NCBI RefSeq assembly: GCF_013377785.1
Contig: NZ_JABXWT010000002.1
Location: 124,001 to 188,000 of the forward strand
DNA: 64,000 bases
Origin: Ruegeria haliotis
GTDB taxonomy: Bacteria > Pseudomonadota > Alphaproteobacteria > Rhodobacterales > Rhodobacteraceae
Direction: 5' to 3'
Both the position numbers and the translations under genes were made by a program. Each line of letters begins with the position of its first letter. Position 1 is the stretch's first letter. A model generated the notes under the pieces. It was not told where the DNA came from. It did no database searches and saw only the letters and a program-made list of their open reading frames with translations. This document shows positions 53,250 through 63,401 of this stretch, one piece after another.

Positions 53250-54524
53250 ATGACTGACGCAAGCCAAACCGGAGGACCCATGCTGGCAGCAGATGGGACA
53301 CCGCTGAAGCAATCATTGGCGCGCTCATTGCGACGTCAGAAGCTGCGGGCCCTTTTGTTGATCTCGCCTCTTCTGTTGTTTGTCATGTTCTCGTTTATTG
53401 TGCCAATTGCCTCGATGCTGTTTCGTTCTGTCGAAAACAGCATCGTGTCCGAAACGCTTCCCCTGACGGTCGAGGCGCTGGGCAACTGGGACGAGAAAAG
53501 CGGCGAACTACCGGGCGAAGATGTTTACGACGCGTTTGTTCGCGACATGGTCATCGCCATCGACGACAAGAAACACACCCGACTGGGATCGCGTCTGAAC
53601 TACGAAGAAACTGGTATGTCTTCGATGTTCCGCAGATCTGGCCGCAGTCTGAAAAAGCTGGACCCGGAGACCGACGGCCCGTTCAAGGATCAACTGATCG
53701 AGATTCATGACGGCTGGGGCGATGTAAAGACGTGGCAAGTCATCAAGACCCATTCAGCGCCGATCACCAACGGCTATTTCCTGAATGCCGTCGATATGCA
53801 GCGCACCCCCGACGGGGCGCAGGCACAACCCGAAGACAAACAGATTCTCATCAAGCTTTTTGGCCGCACGTTGTTCATGTCGCTGGTGATCACCGGCTCG
53901 TGCATATTGCTGGCCTATCCGGTCAGCTATTTGTTGGCGACGTTGCCCATGCGCGTGTCCAACATGTTGATGATCTTTGTCCTCCTGCCCTTCTGGACAT
54001 CATTGCTGGTGCGCACCTCGGCCTGGAAGGTCATGTTGCAGCAACAGGGCGTAATCAATGAAACACTGGTCTGGCTTGGGCTTGTCGCCGACGACGCACG
54101 ATTGGTCATCATCAACAACCAGATCGGCACGATCACGGCCATGACGCATATCCTGCTGCCGTTCATGATCCTGCCGATGTATTCGGTGATGCAGACCATT
54201 CCGATCACGTACACCCGTGCAGCAAAGTCCATGGGGGCGACGAACTGGACGACCTTCTGGCGCATCTATTTCCCGCAATCCATCCCGGGCATCGGCGCGG
54301 GGTCGATCCTCGTCTTCATCCTGTCCATCGGGTACTATATTACGCCCGAAATCGTAGGTGGCACCAAAGGTGTCTTTATCTCGAACCGGATCGCTTACCA
54401 CATCTCATCCTCGCTAAACTGGGGACTGGCAGCCGCCTTGGGCACAATCCTTCTGGGGGTCGTGCTGCTGCTCTACTGGGTCTACGACAAGATCGTGGGC
54501 ATCGATAACGTGAAGTTGGGATAA
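53250..54524 (+). CDS. ABC permease, PotB type, with a large extracytoplasmic insert
   Basis: This 424-residue inner-membrane permease has a canonical core: TM1 about residues 34-58 and the remaining helices from about 205, with the coupling (EAA) loop RAAKSMGATNWTTFWRIYFPQSIPG. Residues 61-200 form a long hydrophilic insert between TM1 and TM2 that is absent from PotB (about 285 residues) and probably faces the periplasm, where it may contact the binding protein. An AAGGGA site precedes the start. It pairs with the next permease, 5 nt downstream. Confidence 0.88.
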   Translation: MTDASQTGGPMLAADGTPLKQSLARSLRRQKLRALLLISPLLLFVMFSFIVPIASMLFRSVENSIVSETLPLTVEALGNWDEKSGELPGEDVYDAFVRDMVIAIDDKKHTRLGSRLNYEETGMSSMFRRSGRSLKKLDPETDGPFKDQLIEIHDGWGDVKTWQVIKTHSAPITNGYFLNAVDMQRTPDGAQAQPEDKQILIKLFGRTLFMSLVITGSCILLAYPVSYLLATLPMRVSNMLMIFVLLPFWTSLLVRTSAWKVMLQQQGVINETLVWLGLVADDARLVIINNQIGTITAMTHILLPFMILPMYSVMQTIPITYTRAAKSMGATNWTTFWRIYFPQSIPGIGAGSILVFILSIGYYITPEIVGGTKGVFISNRIAYHISSSLNWGLAAALGTILLGVVLLLYWVYDKIVGIDNVKLG

Positions 54525-54529
54525 GAATA

Positions 54530-55741
54530 ATGGCCGCACTGACACCGATATCCCGCAAACCTTTGTCCATGGTTCTGCCCAGCGTCGCGCTGGCGGGGGC
54601 CTTCGCCGGCGTCTTTGTCGGCGCGGGCAATGGCTCGGTCCTTCTGGGCCTGCTGGGCGGAGCCGTTCTGATCGCAGGATTGGCCTGGGTTTACATCACG
54701 CAGCTGAAGAACGAGAAGCTGGCCCGCTGGATCAATATCCTTGGGTTCGGCATCGTAGGCTTCCTGACCTCTGGTCTGATGGGGTGTATTCTGGGCCTTC
54801 TGGGCGGGTGGTTCTTCATCTTCTTCATCTACTGGCTGTATGAAGGTCGATATCGTCGCAAATTGCTGCCGTATATGACCGCTCAGCAAGTCTTCTACCA
54901 CTTCCTGTTCCGGGTAATTTGCGGCGCGATCTTTGTCTTTCTGATCACTCCGATCCTTGTGGTTCTGCCGTTGTCGTTCAACGCGCAGGATTTCTTTACC
55001 TTCACGCCCGAGATGCTGCGGCTGGACCCCGAGGGATACTCGCTCAAGCATTACCGCGACTTCTTCACAAACAACGAATGGCAACGCAGCTTCAAGAACT
55101 CGCTGATCATTGCCCCCATCGCGACAGTCATTTCAGTCTCGCTTGGTACATTGGCAGCCATCGGCCTCAGCCAGTCCCATGTGCCGGGACGACGCGCGAT
55201 CATGGGTATTCTGATCTCGCCAATGATCGTTCCGCTGATCATCTCGGCCACCGGTATGTTCTTCTTCTACAGCGACATTGGGCGCTTTCTTGAAGGTACG
55301 CTGGGGCTGAACAAGAACTTCGTGGGCTATGTGAAAGTGGTTCTGGCACACGCTGTTCTGGGTATTCCTTTCGTCATCATCACGGTAACGGCCACACTGG
55401 TTGGTTTTGACCGCTCCCTAACACGTGCAGCTGCGAACATGGGCGCTGGCCCAGTACGCACCTTCTTTTCCATCCAGATGCCGCTAATTCTACCAGGCGT
55501 GATTTCTGGTGGTTTGTTCGCTTTCATCACATCATTCGACGAAGTCGTTGTTGTGCTGTTCGTGGGATCAGCAAGCCAAAAAACCCTGCCCTGGCAGATG
55601 TTCACAGGCCTGCGCGAGCAGATCAGCCCGACCATTCTGGCGGTTGCCACGATCCTTGTGGTTCTCTCGATCGCCCTGCTGACAACGGTCGAGTTGTTGC
55701 GGCGGCGTTCGGAACGTTTGCGTGGGCTTTCTCCGGCTTGA
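54530..55741 (+). CDS. ABC permease, PotC type, with extra N-terminal membrane helices
   Basis: This 403-residue permease has a core from about residue 125 onward typical of PotC (about 260 residues), with the coupling loop RAAANMGAGPVRTFFSIQMPLILPG. Residues 1-115 add about four more hydrophobic segments (LPSVALAGAFAGVFVGAG, LLGLLGGAVLIAGLAWVYI, INILGFGIVGFLTSGLMGCILGLLGGWFFIFF) that normal PotC lacks. Both permeases of this system are therefore enlarged at the N-terminal side. It follows the PotB-type gene by 5 nt and precedes creatinase. Confidence 0.88.
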   Translation: MAALTPISRKPLSMVLPSVALAGAFAGVFVGAGNGSVLLGLLGGAVLIAGLAWVYITQLKNEKLARWINILGFGIVGFLTSGLMGCILGLLGGWFFIFFIYWLYEGRYRRKLLPYMTAQQVFYHFLFRVICGAIFVFLITPILVVLPLSFNAQDFFTFTPEMLRLDPEGYSLKHYRDFFTNNEWQRSFKNSLIIAPIATVISVSLGTLAAIGLSQSHVPGRRAIMGILISPMIVPLIISATGMFFFYSDIGRFLEGTLGLNKNFVGYVKVVLAHAVLGIPFVIITVTATLVGFDRSLTRAAANMGAGPVRTFFSIQMPLILPGVISGGLFAFITSFDEVVVVLFVGSASQKTLPWQMFTGLREQISPTILAVATILVVLSIALLTTVELLRRRSERLRGLSPA

Positions 55742-55776
55742 CGTAAAATTACAAGTCATTTAACGATTCACCCGTT

Positions 55777-55886
55777 CAACCCCCGTCGCGATGGCGTCGC
55801 GACACCTTGGGGGTTGATCGGCTCTCGGACCCCGAGACCGCCTGTCCTGAACGCCGGGACATGTGGCCGGGTTTTGCACGCCCGGC
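55777..55886 (+). promoter_or_regulatory. Hairpin-rich leader before creatinase
   Basis: Four successive stems occupy the gap: a two-tier stem CAACCCCC/GGGGGTTG (55777-55784 with 55809-55816) enclosing GTCGCGA/TCGCGAC (55785-55791 with 55797-55803); TCTCGG/CCGAGA (55823-55828 with 55832-55837); TGTCC/GGACA (55843-55847 with 55857-55861); GCCGGG/CCCGGC (55866-55871 with 55881-55886). No long U-run follows. It could be an RNA processing or stability element, or an untested ligand-binding leader. Confidence 0.45.
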
Positions 55887-55905
55887 AAAGATGAGAGACC
55901 TGAAA

Positions 55906-57126
55906 ATGACTGACACATCAAATCGCCCTGAGTTCTTCACCTGTCACAACGGCGAGAAAGCCGCGCTGCCGTTCAGCAAGAGTGAATATGACCGCCGTCT
56001 TGCCGGGTTGCGCGCGATCATGGCCGCACGTGATATTCCGGCAGTCCTGCTGACCTCGATGCACAACATCGCCTATTATTCGGGCTTCCTGTACTGCGCC
56101 TTTGGCCGTCCATATGGCTGCGTGGTCACGCAAGATAAATGCACCACGGTTTCCGCTAATATCGATGCCGGACAACCGTGGCGCCGGTCCGCAGAAGAAA
56201 ACGTTATCTACACCGACTGGAAACGTGACAATTACTGGCGCGCTGTTGCCAACCTGATCGGTAATGCCAAACGAGTTGGTATCGAGAGCGACCACATGAC
56301 AATGGCGGCTCGAGACACCGCGCTGAACATGCTGGGCGCGCCCGAACTTGTTGATATCGCTCCTGACACGATGGCGGCGCGGATGGTTAAATCGGCGGAA
56401 GAGATCGAATTGATCAAAGGTGGCGCACGTACGGCAGACGTCGGTGGCGCGGCCATCCATGCAGCGATCCGCGAAGGTGCAACAGAAATCGACATCGCCA
56501 TGGCCGGCCGCGACGCAATGGAAGCTGAAATTGCCCGCGCCTACCCCGACGCCGAATACCGCGATACATGGGTCTGGTTTCAGTCGGGACTGAACACCGA
56601 TGGCGCACACAACCCGGTGACAAAACGTGCGCTGCAAAAGGGCGATATCCTGTCACTCAACACGTTCCCGATGATCTCAGGCTACTACACGGCGCTTGAG
56701 CGGACCTTGTTTCTGGGTGAACCGGATGCAGACAGCCTGCGCATCTGGAAGGCTAACGTGGCTGCGCACGAATTGGGCCTGAGCCTGATCAAACCCGGTG
56801 CAACCTGTTCCGGCATCACAGCCGAGATCAATCGCTTTTTTGCGGACGAAGACCTGCTGCAATACCGCTCGTTCGGCTACGGTCACTCGTTTGGTGTTCT
56901 AAGCCACTACTACGGGCGCGAATCAGGTCTGGAACTGCGCGAAGATATCGACACGGTTCTCGAGCCGGGCATGGTTGTTTCCATCGAGCCAATGCTGTGG
57001 ATCCCAGAAGGTCAACCAGGTGCTGGTGGCTATCGCGAGCATGACATTCTGGTTGTTGGCGAAGACTCGGCGGAAAACATCACTGGTTTTCCCTATGGAC
57101 CGGGCCACAACATCATCGGAGCATAA
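55906..57126 (+). CDS. Creatinase (creatine amidinohydrolase)
   Basis: This 406-residue protein matches the family by several long blocks I recall from Pseudomonas creatinase: YYSGFLYCAFGRPYG, ANIDAGQPWRRS, FQSGLNTDGAHNPVT, QYRSFGYGHSFG and SHYYGRESGLELREDID. His235 in DGAHNP corresponds to the catalytic His232 of P. putida. The M24 metal aspartates are replaced (LSLNTFPMISGYY), as expected for creatinase, which is metal-free. It hydrolyses creatine to sarcosine and urea in the cytosol. The ATG at 55906 (site GAGAGACC) gives family length. It ends the ABC transporter operon. Confidence 0.92.
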   Translation: MTDTSNRPEFFTCHNGEKAALPFSKSEYDRRLAGLRAIMAARDIPAVLLTSMHNIAYYSGFLYCAFGRPYGCVVTQDKCTTVSANIDAGQPWRRSAEENVIYTDWKRDNYWRAVANLIGNAKRVGIESDHMTMAARDTALNMLGAPELVDIAPDTMAARMVKSAEEIELIKGGARTADVGGAAIHAAIREGATEIDIAMAGRDAMEAEIARAYPDAEYRDTWVWFQSGLNTDGAHNPVTKRALQKGDILSLNTFPMISGYYTALERTLFLGEPDADSLRIWKANVAAHELGLSLIKPGATCSGITAEINRFFADEDLLQYRSFGYGHSFGVLSHYYGRESGLELREDIDTVLEPGMVVSIEPMLWIPEGQPGAGGYREHDILVVGEDSAENITGFPYGPGHNIIGA

Positions 57127-57130
57127 AATG

Positions 57131-57159
57131 AAGGGTGGGGCTGATTGCCCCACCCTTTT
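57131..57159 (+). terminator. Terminator after creatinase, hairpin 1
   Basis: AAGGGTGGGG (57131-57140) pairs perfectly with CCCCACCCTT (57148-57157), then TTA. It begins 4 bp after the stop codon. Confidence 0.8.
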
Positions 57160-57177
57160 ATCAGCACTACGGATGCG

Positions 57178-57217
57178 ATGGCTGAGGCAACTTCGATAGT
57201 GCATCAGCCATTTTTTT
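57178..57217 (+). terminator. Terminator after creatinase, hairpin 2
   Basis: ATGGCTGA (57178-57185) pairs with TCAGCCAT (57204-57211), followed by seven T (57211-57217). It is a second stop for the creatinase operon and ends 5 bp before the guaB stop of the opposite strand. Confidence 0.8.
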
Positions 57218-57222
57218 ATCAA

Positions 57223-58674
<1,452 letters not shown>

Positions 58675-58888
58675 TCAACCCCATGCAAAAGCCCGTTTGG
58701 CGGTGACCCTATTGCATGGATTGCCCCTAAGTAAAAGCCCCAGAACCCAAGTTGTTGATCCATGTGGGACAATGGCGCGCCCCAAAACGACGCAACCTGT
58801 CCAAAACGTGCCGCTGAATGCCCTTTCCCTTTGCCCGCAAACCCATATGTTGCCCGGCATACGCGCGAACACAAAAGGCAGGCCGTTC

Positions 58889-60934
58889 ATGACCACCGAC
58901 CCCCTTGTCGTCTTCACTCCTTCGGGCAAACGTGGGCATTTTCCCGCTGGTACACCGATTCTGACCGCAGCCCGACAATTGGGCGTCGATCTGGATTCGG
59001 TCTGCGGCGGGCGTGGGATTTGTTCCAAATGTCAGATCACACCCAGCTACGGCGAATTCCCAAAGCACGGCGTGACGGTTGCCGAAGGTGCCCTGAGTGA
59101 ATGGAACGCGGTCGAACAACGCTATGACGACAAACGCGGATTGAAGCCGGGCCGCAGGCTGGGTTGTCAGGCCACGGTGCAAGGTGATGTCGTCATTGAC
59201 GTGCCACCTGAAAGTCAGGTTCACCGTCAGGTCGTGCGCAAGGCCGCAGCCGCGCGCGCAATCACGATGGATCCGGCGACCCGCCTTTTCTTTGTCGTCG
59301 TCGAGGAGCCCGACATGCATTCGCCCACCGGCGATCTGGAGCGGTTGGAGCGCGCTCTGCGCGAACAGTGGAACATCGACGCTGTCACAGCCGATCTGTC
59401 CCTGATGTCCAAGCTGCAACCTGCGCTGCGCAAGGGAAAATGGGAAGTTACGGTCGCCGTACACAAGGGTCACAAAGATACCGTAGCCCGAGTTGTAGAG
59501 ATCTGGCCAGGACTGCATGAAAGCGGGTTGTATGGGCTGGCAATCGACCTTGGTTCAACCACAATTGCGGCACACCTGACCGATTTGGAAACTGGCGAAG
59601 TCAAGGCGTCCTCGGGCCTCATGAACCCACAAATCCGCTTTGGCGAAGACCTCATGAGCCGGGTTTCATACTCGATGATGAACCCCGGTGGCGATAAGGA
59701 AATGACCAGAGCGGTGCGCGAAGCGATCAATGACCTGATCACCACAATCTCGGACGAGGCCGGGATTGACGCAGCGCTGATCGTCGAAACGGTGTTCGTG
59801 TGCAATCCGGTTATGCACCACCTTTTGCTGGGTCTCGACCCGGTGGAACTGGGTCAGGCACCGTTTGCGCTGGCCACATCCGAAAGCATGTCCCTGCCCG
59901 CGCGTGAGCTGGATTTGACCAATATGAATCCACGCGCCCAAGTTTATATCCTGCCCTGTATTGCCGGTCACGTCGGAGCGGATTGCGCAGCCGTAGCCCT
60001 GTCTGAAGAGCCCGGAAAATCCGAGGATCTGGTTCTCATCGTTGATGTCGGCACCAATGCTGAAATCCTTCTGGGCAACACTACCCGCGTGTTGGCGTGT
60101 TCCTCACCCACCGGTCCCGCGTTTGAAGGGGCCCAGATCAGCTCGGGCCAACGCGCCGCCCCCGGCGCGATCGAACGGATCGAGATCGATCCCGTCACCA
60201 AGGAACCCCGTTTCCGCATCATCGGATCTGACCATTGGTCGGACGAAGACGGGTTCGACAAGGATATCGCCACCACTGGTATCACCGGAATTTGTGGCTC
60301 GGGCATTATCGAAGCGGTGGCTGAAATGCGCATCGCGGGTCTGCTGGATGAAAGCGGCCTGATCGGGTCGGCCGAGCAAACCGGAACAATCCGCTGCGTG
60401 CCCGAAGGGCGCACCCATGCCTATATGATCCACGACTCCAGCGCCGAGGGAGGCCCGCGCATCACCGTCACCCAAGGCGACATCCGCGCCATTCAACTGG
60501 CGAAATCCGCATTGTATGCGGGCGCGCGCCTGCTGATGGACGAGATGGAGGTGGACACGGTCGATCGCATCGTTCTGGCCGGAGCATTCGGGGCGCATAT
60601 TTCTACCAAGCACGCAATGGTGCTGGGCATGATCCCGGACGCGCCGCTGGACAAGGTCAGCAGCGCGGGCAACGCAGCCGGAACTGGTGCGCGGATTGCC
60701 TTGTGCAATATTGCGGCACGGTCTGAAATCGAACGAGTGGTGCGTGAAATCACCAAGGTCGAAACCGCCATCGAACCGAAATTCCAGGACCATTTCGTCG
60801 CCGCCAACGCGATTCCGCACAAAACCGATCCGTTCCCCGAATTGAGTCAGGTTGTCACCCTGCCGAACCCGAGCTTCAACACCGGCGGAGAGTCTCAGGC
60901 GGGCTCTGGACGCCGTCGCCGTCGCCGGGGTTGA
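58889..60934 (+). CDS. RACo-like corrinoid activation protein (DUF4445, ASKHA ATPase with 2Fe-2S)
   Basis: This 681-residue protein begins with a plant-type ferredoxin domain whose [2Fe-2S] ligands are Cys39, Cys45, Cys48 and Cys93 (VCGGRGICSKC and LGCQA). Linker domains follow, then an actin-like ASKHA ATPase domain (LAIDLGSTTIAAHL, VDVGTNAEILLG, GICGSGIIEAVAEM, VLAGAFGAHIS). RACo/RamA proteins reduce Co(II) corrinoid proteins back to active Co(I) using ATP. The C terminus is a basic GRRRRRRG tail. The start at 58889 has an AGGCAGG site. It works with corrinoid methyltransferases, one of which lies at 62331. Confidence 0.88.
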   Translation: MTTDPLVVFTPSGKRGHFPAGTPILTAARQLGVDLDSVCGGRGICSKCQITPSYGEFPKHGVTVAEGALSEWNAVEQRYDDKRGLKPGRRLGCQATVQGDVVIDVPPESQVHRQVVRKAAAARAITMDPATRLFFVVVEEPDMHSPTGDLERLERALREQWNIDAVTADLSLMSKLQPALRKGKWEVTVAVHKGHKDTVARVVEIWPGLHESGLYGLAIDLGSTTIAAHLTDLETGEVKASSGLMNPQIRFGEDLMSRVSYSMMNPGGDKEMTRAVREAINDLITTISDEAGIDAALIVETVFVCNPVMHHLLLGLDPVELGQAPFALATSESMSLPARELDLTNMNPRAQVYILPCIAGHVGADCAAVALSEEPGKSEDLVLIVDVGTNAEILLGNTTRVLACSSPTGPAFEGAQISSGQRAAPGAIERIEIDPVTKEPRFRIIGSDHWSDEDGFDKDIATTGITGICGSGIIEAVAEMRIAGLLDESGLIGSAEQTGTIRCVPEGRTHAYMIHDSSAEGGPRITVTQGDIRAIQLAKSALYAGARLLMDEMEVDTVDRIVLAGAFGAHISTKHAMVLGMIPDAPLDKVSSAGNAAGTGARIALCNIAARSEIERVVREITKVETAIEPKFQDHFVAANAIPHKTDPFPELSQVVTLPNPSFNTGGESQAGSGRRRRRRG

Positions 60935-61232
60935 GACCTGGAACAACTCCGAGCTCGCGACCCGAAACATCAATCCGGGTCGTGACTGCTACCAGAGACA
61001 CAAATCGGTCTGTTGCCCGTCAAACTCCGTGGATTCAGCTTTAACTTGATCCAGATTCTCCAAAGACTTGTCCGCTGGAATGATGGTAAATTCAGCCCGT
61101 TGCCTTGGCGTGATTTTACCAAGCCACCCTCCCTGCGCTAATTGCGCTGGGAAACTGTGTTATGGAGGGATGGACGAAGTGACAGTGTTAACTTCTGCCA
61201 ACTTGGGCAGCATCCGATTGCATCGGAAAGGT
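60935..61232. other. Non-coding stretch of 298 bp
   Basis: No gene, strong terminator or repeat was seen between the RACo-like gene and tRNA-Gly. The transcript of the RACo-like gene presumably ends here without a clear intrinsic terminator. Confidence 0.4.
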
Positions 61233-61306
61233 TGGAGCGGGTAGCGGGAATCGAACCCGCGCGTTCAGCTTGGGAAGCTGACAGGCTACCATTACATCAT
61301 ACCCGC
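61233..61306 (-). tRNA. tRNA-Gly(CCC): tRNA-Gly (anticodon CCC)
   Basis: On the minus strand the gene starts GCGGGTATGATGTAATGG and ends TACCCGC-T-CCA, 74 nt with encoded CCA. The acceptor stem is GCGGGTA/TACCCGC, the anticodon stem TCAGC/GCTGA with loop TTCCCAA, and the T-arm GCGGG-TTCGATT-CCCGC. Anticodon CCC reads GGG. Confidence 0.97.
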
Positions 61307-61317
61307 CGCGCTGTTGT

Positions 61318-61346
61318 GAATAGCACCGCCATTCGGCAAGGATCAA
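61318..61346 (-). promoter_or_regulatory. Promoter of tRNA-Gly
   Basis: On the minus strand TTGATC (plus 61341-61346) and CTATTC (plus 61318-61323) are 17 bp apart, placing the start about 5 nt before the mature 5' end of the tRNA. Confidence 0.5.
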
Positions 61347-61376
61347 GCGGGTTTGGTCAGGGGACGTTGGAAAATG

Positions 61377-62204
61377 TCACTCGGTCCGTGCGCGTAGGCT
61401 ATCGATCAGCGATTGATCCACATCCAGCGCCTTGTCCGCTGCATCCAATGTCTGGCGATCCAGATGTTGAGGATTCAGATCGACGTCCTTGGAAAGAGCA
61501 TCAACAACGGCGCTCATCGCCTTGATACGCGCATATTTTTTGTTGTTTGCCGGAATTACATGCCAAGGCGCTTTTTTGGTCGACGTTCGGGCCAGCATCT
61601 CGTCCACAGCAATTTCAGCGTCGCCCCATTTCTCGCGATTACGAAAATCCTCGTAAGTCAGCTTCCAACGTTTCAGTGGGTTTGTGAGACGCTCGGTGAA
61701 CCGTCGCATTTGCTCGTCCGGTGAGATGTGGAAAAACAGCTTAACAATCCGCGTTCCGTCATCCACCAGCATGCGCTCGAAATCATTGATTTCCTGATAG
61801 GCGGCGCGCCATCTCTTTTCGGGGGTAAGCTTTTCGATCCGCTCGACCAGAACCCGGCCATACCAGCTGCGATCAAACGCCGAAATCGCCCCCGAAGGCG
61901 GCAGGCGTTCCCAAAACCGAAGCAGGTAATGACGGTTGAGGTAATAATTTCGGGGTGCCCCGATGGGCCAAACCTTAAAGCTGCGCGGGTCCAGCGCCTG
62001 ACTGATCCGGCGGATGGTGCCTCCCTTACCCGCTGCATCCCAACCTTCGAATACGATCACGCCCTTTAGTTCATGAAACAAAAAGGCCTGCTGGATTTGG
62101 GCTAGTTTGGCTTGCAGCTCTGCAAGCTGGTCGAAATACTCTCGTTTCGCCAACCGTTGTGTCAGGTCTGTATCCGCAAGGTTCGGAGGGTGATGTTTGG
62201 TCAT
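61377..62204 (-). CDS. ppk2: Polyphosphate kinase 2
   Basis: This 275-residue P-loop kinase of the PPK2 family uses polyphosphate to phosphorylate nucleoside (mono- or di-)phosphates. It has Walker A EGWDAAGKGGTIRR, Walker B/lid FDRSWYGRVLVERIE, and the family segments GAPRNYYLNRHYLLRFWERLP and NPLKRWKLTYEDFRNREKW. Single-domain length is normal. It stands alone between tRNA-Gly and the methyltransferase gene, on the minus strand. Nucleotide preference cannot be told from these motifs. Confidence 0.93.
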   Translation of the reverse strand: MTKHHPPNLADTDLTQRLAKREYFDQLAELQAKLAQIQQAFLFHELKGVIVFEGWDAAGKGGTIRRISQALDPRSFKVWPIGAPRNYYLNRHYLLRFWERLPPSGAISAFDRSWYGRVLVERIEKLTPEKRWRAAYQEINDFERMLVDDGTRIVKLFFHISPDEQMRRFTERLTNPLKRWKLTYEDFRNREKWGDAEIAVDEMLARTSTKKAPWHVIPANNKKYARIKAMSAVVDALSKDVDLNPQHLDRQTLDAADKALDVDQSLIDSLRARTE

Positions 62205-62285
62205 GAACGCACCTGATCGCAGCTTCTCGGGTCAGGTTATCCTGCGTTATTGACAGAAAACTGCCTTGATCAGTGTCAAACGAGA

Positions 62286-62310
62286 AAGGCCGGGCGTTAC
62301 ACCCGGCCTT
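62286..62310 (-). terminator. Terminator of the metF/methyltransferase operon
   Basis: AAGGCCGGG (62286-62294) and CCCGGCCTT (62302-62310) form a 9-bp stem. Read on the minus strand it follows the methyltransferase stop by about 20 bp and continues into TTCTCGTTTG. Confidence 0.75.
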
Positions 62311-62330
62311 CTAACAAGATCTATTCTGGA

Positions 62331-63392
62331 TCAGGCGCGACGACGGCGACCACCGCCGCGACGACCACCCGCGGCCCCTTCTGCCCCGGCTTCGCTGGGT
62401 GCTTTGTTGAATTTGATCCAAGCCCCCCCATGCGGGTCGTTGTTGGTCAGCAGGTTGGCGGCGCGGATGGCTTCCATCTCTTTCCCGGCGCGCGGCAGGG
62501 TCGAGCCCAGACCAAACAGCTGGCAGAAGGTTTCGTCATCCATGTCCGCAGGCAGGATAATCCCTTTTGCTTCAACCTCGGCCTTTTTCTCGGCCAGTTT
62601 CTTGGGACCAACTGGCAACGCAACCGGGTTCATGATCGCCGAAGTCATGCCAGCACCCATTGCCATCGGCAAGAAGGCGTTGTTGATGCCGTGGCGGTTC
62701 GGCAGGCCAAACGACACGTTGGAGGCGCCACAGGTGGTGTTTACGCCCAACTCTTCGCGCAAACGACGAACCAAAGCAAACACCTGCTGTCCTGCTGTTG
62801 CCATCGCACCGATAGGCATCACCAGCGGGTCAACCACGATGTCATGCGCGGGGATGCCAAAATCGGCAGCACGTTCGACGATCTTCTTGGCGACTTCGAA
62901 CCTCACATTGGGATCTTCGGAAATGCCCGTGTCGTCATTCGAGATCGCAACAACCGGCACGTTGTACTTCTTGACCAGTGGCAGAACCAGTTCCAGACGA
63001 TCTTCCTCACCAGTGACCGAGTTCAGCAACGGACGGCCTTCGGCAGTCGCAAGACCAGCCTCCAGCGCACCGGGCACCGAGCTGTCGATGCACAGCGGCA
63101 CGTCGACCAGCCCCTGCACCATTTCGACGATCTTGGTCATCAGTGGTGGCTCGGTCTCGTTCGGGTTCGGGTTCGAGTTGTAGACAACGCCCGCGTTGAT
63201 ATCCAGAACGGTGGCCCCTGCAGCAACCTGTGCCAACGCATCTTTCTCAACGGTCGAGAAATCGCCGGCCTCAAGCTCGGCGGCCAGTTTCTTGCGACCG
63301 GTCGGGTTGATCCGCTCACCGATCACGCAGAACGGTTCGTCAAAACCAAGGACGGCGGTTTTTGTTTTTGATTCTACGACTGTACGGGTCAT
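62331..63392 (-). CDS. Pterin-binding methyltransferase (methyl-THF:corrinoid type)
   Basis: This 353-residue TIM-barrel protein of the DHPS/MeTr family (AcsE, MtvA-like) has the N-terminal VIGERINPTGRKKLA, pterin-site motifs GATVLDINAG and CIDSS, and GASNVSFGLPNRHGINN. Such enzymes move a methyl group between a corrinoid protein and tetrahydrofolate. The C terminus ends in an Arg/Gly tail GGRRGGGRRRRA, much like the tail of the RACo-like protein. It lies 9 bp downstream of the MetF-like gene, so methyl-THF formed here would be oxidised by that enzyme. Confidence 0.88.
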   Translation of the reverse strand: MTRTVVESKTKTAVLGFDEPFCVIGERINPTGRKKLAAELEAGDFSTVEKDALAQVAAGATVLDINAGVVYNSNPNPNETEPPLMTKIVEMVQGLVDVPLCIDSSVPGALEAGLATAEGRPLLNSVTGEEDRLELVLPLVKKYNVPVVAISNDDTGISEDPNVRFEVAKKIVERAADFGIPAHDIVVDPLVMPIGAMATAGQQVFALVRRLREELGVNTTCGASNVSFGLPNRHGINNAFLPMAMGAGMTSAIMNPVALPVGPKKLAEKKAEVEAKGIILPADMDDETFCQLFGLGSTLPRAGKEMEAIRAANLLTNNDPHGGAWIKFNKAPSEAGAEGAAGGRRGGGRRRRA

Positions 63393-63401
63393 GTCCGTTC
63401 C

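Noticed and set aside
55906..57126. Reading the M24 protein as DMSP lyase DddP or a prolidase
   Set aside because: Its conserved blocks match creatinase, and the M24 metal aspartates are replaced, which excludes a metal-dependent prolidase.
61142..61525. 127-codon frame containing VAGIEPARSAW
   Set aside because: This is the well-known false translation across a tRNA gene (tRNA-Gly here).
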